This document shows positions 5,797 through 8,490 of a stretch of 8,490 nt of DNA, piece after piece; positions within the stretch are counted from its first letter, which is position 1, and each line of letters opens with the position of its first letter. The stretch is taken from positions 1-8,490 of the forward strand of contig JAEZDW010000328.1 in NCBI GenBank assembly GCA_023417955.1. The letters run 5' to 3'. Both the position numbers and the translations under genes were made by a program. The notes beneath the pieces are model-generated. The model did no database searches and was not told where the DNA came from. It saw only the letters and a program-made list of their open reading frames with translations. This DNA is from Bacteroidota bacterium. GTDB lineage: Bacteria; Bacteroidota; Bacteroidia; Cytophagales; Cyclobacteriaceae.

Positions 5797-6960
5797 CTAC
5801 CTGATCAGCTTGAAGAATCTGCTCCACCGAACTTTGTTCAATAGTCCGGCGTCCTTATCGAGTGACAACCAGATAAAGAACGCCTTACCTACGATGTGAT
5901 CAGCGGGAACGAATCCCCAGAATCGTGAGTCAAGACTGTTGTGTCGGTTATCGCCCATCATGAAGTAGTAGTCTTGCCTGAAGGTGTATTCGGTAACTTC
6001 TTTTCCGTCGATAATAAGCTTGCCGTTCTCAACTTTCGCATCCTTGTTGTGATCGTAAAGTACGATGGTATTGCCATAAAGCGCCAGTGTGCTGTCGTTG
6101 ATTGCAATGGTTGCACCTTCGCTTGGAATCCACAGCGGACCAAAGTCATCCTGTGACCATCCAAAGTCTTTTACACCCGGGTTACCATAGGCAGGGAACA
6201 CGGTTTGGTTGTCGCGGTCGAGTATGGTGATGGAACGAATGTACGGCGCGTTTTGTGACTGGAGGTTGTTCAGCTTCTCTTCAGTGAGCGCCATAACATA
6301 CTGGTACGTCCCGTCATTTACTGCGCGCTGATCAACGATGTCTTCGCTTGTGATGTTGAACTTGTCCAGGTTTCTGTCGCTGATCCGGTCCGTGCTGATA
6401 ACGATATAATTGTACTGCATCTGGGGTGGATTGCCGATCGCGGCACCGTTAGCGTACACCTGACGGTCACGAATTGAAATCGTGTCACCCGGAATACCAA
6501 CACATCGTTTGATGTAATTTGTCTTCAGGTCGACAGGGTAGTCGATCCATCGCGCCGGATGAACACCCAGATTGTTTTCTGCAATACCGGGAACGTTGAA
6601 GACTACGACATCCTCGCGTTTAACTTTGGTTAGTCCCGGCAACCTGTATTGCGGAAGTTTGATCCATTCCACGTAGGAAGGTATGTTCGTGAACCAGATT
6701 TTCTGGTGCGTGAGTGGCACCTGAAGCGGCGTTGAGGTGGTGCGCGTTCCGTAATGAAACTTGCTCACAAAAAGGAAGTCACCCACCAATAGCGAGTTTT
6801 CCATTGAAGGAGTGGGGATCGTATACGCTTCCATAATCAGCCATCGAATGAGCGTGGCAGCAATTACGGCGAAGAGTATGGCGTCCCACCATTCACGCGC
6901 CTTGCTTTTTGGTGCACTTTCCTTCTGACTTTGGTCCTTTTTCCAAAACTTCCAGTTCAT
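5797..6960 (-). CDS. lepB: Signal peptidase I
   Basis: This inner-membrane serine protease cleaves signal peptides from exported proteins at the periplasmic face. The 387 residues begin with a basic cytosolic tail (WKFWKKDQ), then one transmembrane helix (about 27-44, AILFAVIAATLIRWLIME). The nucleophile is Ser52 in IPTPSMENSLLVGD (48-61), the general base Lys151 in NYIKRCVGIPGDTI (148-161), and box E is MMGDNRHNSLDSRFWGFVP (334-352). About 175 residues lie between the Lys box and box E, far more than in compact Gram-positive enzymes; large insertions here are usual in Bacteroidota. No second membrane helix is evident before Ser52, unlike E. coli LepB. It lies 92 nt behind dapB without a terminator, so cotranscription is likely; dapB-lepB pairing recurs in this phylum. 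Confidence 0.96.
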   Translation of the reverse strand: MNWKFWKKDQSQKESAPKSKAREWWDAILFAVIAATLIRWLIMEAYTIPTPSMENSLLVGDFLFVSKFHYGTRTTSTPLQVPLTHQKIWFTNIPSYVEWIKLPQYRLPGLTKVKREDVVVFNVPGIAENNLGVHPARWIDYPVDLKTNYIKRCVGIPGDTISIRDRQVYANGAAIGNPPQMQYNYIVISTDRISDRNLDKFNITSEDIVDQRAVNDGTYQYVMALTEEKLNNLQSQNAPYIRSITILDRDNQTVFPAYGNPGVKDFGWSQDDFGPLWIPSEGATIAINDSTLALYGNTIVLYDHNKDAKVENGKLIIDGKEVTEYTFRQDYYFMMGDNRHNSLDSRFWGFVPADHIVGKAFFIWLSLDKDAGLLNKVRWSRFFKLIR

Positions 6961-6987
6961 GGTATCGGTAGAAATGTTTTAATCTGT

Positions 6988-7004
6988 CGATTTTATGCAA
7001 ATCG
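6988..7004. promoter_or_regulatory. Inverted repeat in the dapB-lepB gap
   Basis: CGATTT (6988-6993) and AAATCG (6999-7004) form a perfect 6-bp dyad with a 5-nt spacer, 28 nt upstream of the lepB ATG. It could be a small hairpin in the lepB leader or a protein site. The adjoining minus-strand TTTATTTG (7010-7017) is one base off the -7 consensus but lacks a -33 partner, so an internal lepB promoter is only possible. Confidence 0.25.
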
Positions 7005-7052
7005 GCCTGCAAATAAACGGAAAAATATCCGAACAGGGGGTTAGTCGCAGAT

Positions 7053-7766
7053 TCAGGCCGGGAATTTCAGGAAATCGTCCATACTGAGGACGCCTTTCTT
7101 GTCTTTGATCCATTCGGCGACCATAACGGCACCGGATGCAAAGCCTTCGCGCGAATGGGCTGTATGCCGTATCTCGATGTCATCAACTGCGCTTTGGTAT
7201 TTTACCGTGTGTGTGCCTGGAACCTCAGCGATCCGGAAGGAATTGATTACCAGGTCATCCGGACTGGGCGATGCCTGATTGACCCACTGCTTTTTTGACG
7301 GTATGTGTCGAAGTACGCCCTCAGCCAATGTAATTGCAGTGCCGCTGGGTGAGTCCTTTTTCTGCGTGTGGTGAATTTCGTCCAACTCGACGTTGTAATG
7401 TCCGAAGCCCTTCATCATATTGGCCAGGTATTCATTTAACTTAAAAAAGATGTTAACGCCCAGGCTGTAATTAGATGCATAGAAGAACGCGCCGTTGAGG
7501 TCACTGCATAATTTTTCGACCTCTGGTTTGCGTGCCAGCCAACCTGTAGTGCCCGATACGACGGGCAGGTTTCGGTGCAGAGCCTTGATGATATTGTCAA
7601 ACGCCGCATCGGGATGCGAGAATTCTATCGCCACATCACCTTCTGCGTGGTCAAATTCATCCCGATTATCGATATCAATTCGCGCGGTAATTTCGTGGCC
7701 GCGCTGGAGGGCAATTTGTTCAATGATCTTGCCCATCTTCCCGTAGCCTAACAGTATTATCTTCAT
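7053..7766 (-). CDS. dapB: 4-hydroxy-tetrahydrodipicolinate reductase
   Basis: DapB reduces 4-hydroxy-tetrahydrodipicolinate to tetrahydrodipicolinate with NAD(P)H, the second committed step of diaminopimelate and lysine synthesis, and so feeds peptidoglycan as well as protein synthesis. The 237 residues show the nucleotide-binding GYGKMG (7-12), the VVSGTTGW loop (69-76), the catalytic block ELDEIHHTQKKDSPSGTA (127-144) with His132 and Lys136 at the places of E. coli His159 and Lys163, and the C-terminal HTAHSREGFASGAV (201-214). The length is at the short end of the family, as is common in Bacteroidota. The ATG at 7766 directly precedes the Rossmann strand MKIILLGYG. Upstream lies repeat DNA instead of a gene. 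A weak -7-like TATGTTTA (7819-7826, minus) could serve as its promoter. Confidence 0.96.
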   Translation of the reverse strand: MKIILLGYGKMGKIIEQIALQRGHEITARIDIDNRDEFDHAEGDVAIEFSHPDAAFDNIIKALHRNLPVVSGTTGWLARKPEVEKLCSDLNGAFFYASNYSLGVNIFFKLNEYLANMMKGFGHYNVELDEIHHTQKKDSPSGTAITLAEGVLRHIPSKKQWVNQASPSPDDLVINSFRIAEVPGTHTVKYQSAVDDIEIRHTAHSREGFASGAVMVAEWIKDKKGVLSMDDFLKFPA

Positions 7767-8017
7767 TATCGGTTAAGGTTTTCCTACCGTCGCAGGCTGC
7801 GTACGGCATTTTCGGGCCTAAACATACAACATTCCGGATAATCACCACTTACCGTGATGTTTAGAATCATTATTGTCGGGGCAAATGAGCCTGCGATTAG
7901 TTCGGGAATGCGGCTTGGATGTCTACTCATCCGGGCGGAATCATCTGCCTGGAATGAATGACCAATGTGATGTGTACCACTGGATATATCGTAAGCGACT
8001 CGTTTGAAGCGCACCTT
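7767..8017. other. Gene-free stretch upstream of dapB
   Basis: No reading frame here resembles a known protein. A minus-strand frame at 7784-8047 is open, but it begins inside the repeat unit and shows no family motif. A small nested symmetry is present: TAAACAT (7819-7825) with ATGTTTA (7857-7863), and inside it ATCAC (7841-7845) with GTGAT (7854-7858). The right end, GCGCACCTTGTGACG, resembles the junction GCGCGTTGTGACG between the repeat units. Confidence 0.5.
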
Positions 8018-8060
8018 GTGACGCCCCTGCAGGGCTCGGGGTTTCACGCGTATTTATTTA

Positions 8061-8108
8061 CCGTGGGACGAGCCCCACGGCTGGGTCTGGGACACCCGCC
8101 AAGGCGGG
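8061..8108 (+). repeat. Hairpin cluster in repeat unit 1
   Basis: CCGTGGG (8061-8067) pairs with CCCACGG (8074-8080) over a 6-nt loop. GGGT (8083-8086) can pair with ACCC (8094-8097), or the same CCC can join CCCGCC (8095-8100) pairing with GGCGGG (8103-8108); these two are mutually exclusive. The stems are strong enough to form in RNA or single-stranded DNA. Confidence 0.6.
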
Positions 8109-8289
8109 CTAAATGCAGGTGATGGATTTCGCGCGATGTGTTCGCAAAATTTGGAATGGGTGTGTTCCGATTGGTGCGGGGTATTTGTTTCACGACGTCT
8201 CATTCGCGACCGATGTAAAAAATGTTTCGTCATCCTTCAATGCGCGTTGTGACGCCCCTGCAGGGCTTGGGGTTACGCTGTGCTTTTTA

Positions 8290-8337
8290 CCGTGGGACGA
8301 GCCCCATGGCTGGGTCTGGGACACCCGCCAAGGCGGG
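8290..8337 (+). repeat. Hairpin cluster in repeat unit 2
   Basis: This is the same cluster as in unit 1: CCGTGGG (8290-8296) with CCCATGG (8303-8309), then CCCGCC (8324-8329) with GGCGGG (8332-8337). The single C-to-T change in the right arm turns a G-C pair into G.U if the plus strand is transcribed, but gives A/C on the minus strand. Confidence 0.6.
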
Positions 8338-8490
8338 CTAGATGCAGGTGATTATATCGCGCGATGTGTTCATAAAATTGGAAGGGGTGTGCTCCGATTG
8401 GTGCGGGGTATTTGTTTCACGACGTCTCATTCGCGACCGATGTAAAAAATGTTTCGTCATCCTTCAATGCGCGTTGTGACGCCCCTGCAG

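Larger units (their letters stand above)
8018..8490. repeat. Tandem repeat with units of about 230 bp, continuing past the right edge
   Basis: Units start with GTGACGCCCCTGCAGGG at 8018, 8249 and 8476, giving periods of 231 and 227 bp; the third unit is cut after 15 bases. The last 97 bp of the visible array (8394-8490) are identical to 8167-8263. The front half of the unit differs more, for example at 8035-8060 versus 8266-8289. Each unit carries a CCCTGCAGGG palindrome, a CCGTGGG/CCCACGG hairpin and a CCCGCC-AA-GGCGGG hairpin. No terminal inverted repeats, transposase or credible gene is seen; frames crossing the units merely read the repeat. Confidence 0.93.

Noticed and set aside
7784..8047. 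Minus-strand open frame of 87 codons upstream of dapB
   Set aside because: It starts inside the repeat unit, has no recognisable domain or promoter, and is rich in residues typical of non-coding GC-balanced DNA.
8113..8445. Plus-strand open frame of 110 codons across the repeat array
   Set aside because: Its length comes from reading through two repeat units; the protein repeats itself (WVWDTRQGGLDAGDY region) and resembles no family. The unit lengths 231 and 227 also shift frame between copies.
8018..8490. CRISPR array
   Set aside because: Units are about 230 bp with conserved bodies and no alternation of a short fixed repeat with unique spacers; no cas gene is present.
8018..8490. Insertion sequence or MITE
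   Set aside because: No terminal inverted repeats, target duplication or transposase fragment could be seen; the copies are head-to-tail tandem.

Overview
The window looks like chromosomal DNA of a Bacteroidota bacterium, most likely a Cytophagales or Chitinophagales relative; this is inferred from protein style and gene content, not from a marker search. Support comes from four things: a periplasmic propeller sensor of the Reg_prop type ending its signal peptide in A|QQ, a signal peptidase I with the large insertion seen in this phylum, a near absence of Shine-Dalgarno sequences, and several Bacteroidota-type -7 promoter elements (TAnnTTTG) lying almost on top of start codons.

Layout. (1) 1-1236, minus: N-terminal part of a secreted or periplasmic beta-propeller sensor, cut by the left edge. 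(2) 1274-2452, minus: the ribosomal operon rpsF-rpsR-rplI, with a promoter at its head and a strong intrinsic terminator behind rplI. (3) 2460-4726, minus: an uncharacterised membrane-anchored coiled-coil protein with its own promoter and terminator, preceded by a class I SAM methyltransferase (GTG start) and apaG, which form a likely two-gene transcript. (4) 4704-5091: a 400-bp divergent intergenic region with short direct repeats and palindromes of unknown function. (5) 5092-5754, plus: ung, the only plus-strand gene, apparently leaderless or nearly so. (6) 5797-7766, minus: dapB followed by lepB, converging on ung. (7) 7767-8490: no credible gene; the last 473 bp are a tandem repeat with units of about 230 bp, rich in GC hairpins, that runs off the right edge.

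Most genes are housekeeping: translation (S6, S18, L9), base-excision repair (Ung), lysine/diaminopimelate synthesis (DapB) and protein export (LepB). The parts that are not routine are the 227-231-bp tandem repeat next to dapB, the unknown coiled-coil envelope protein, the truncated sensor, and the compact promoter architecture, which corrects two start codons. I found no CRISPR array, tRNA, rRNA, insertion sequence or defence system.
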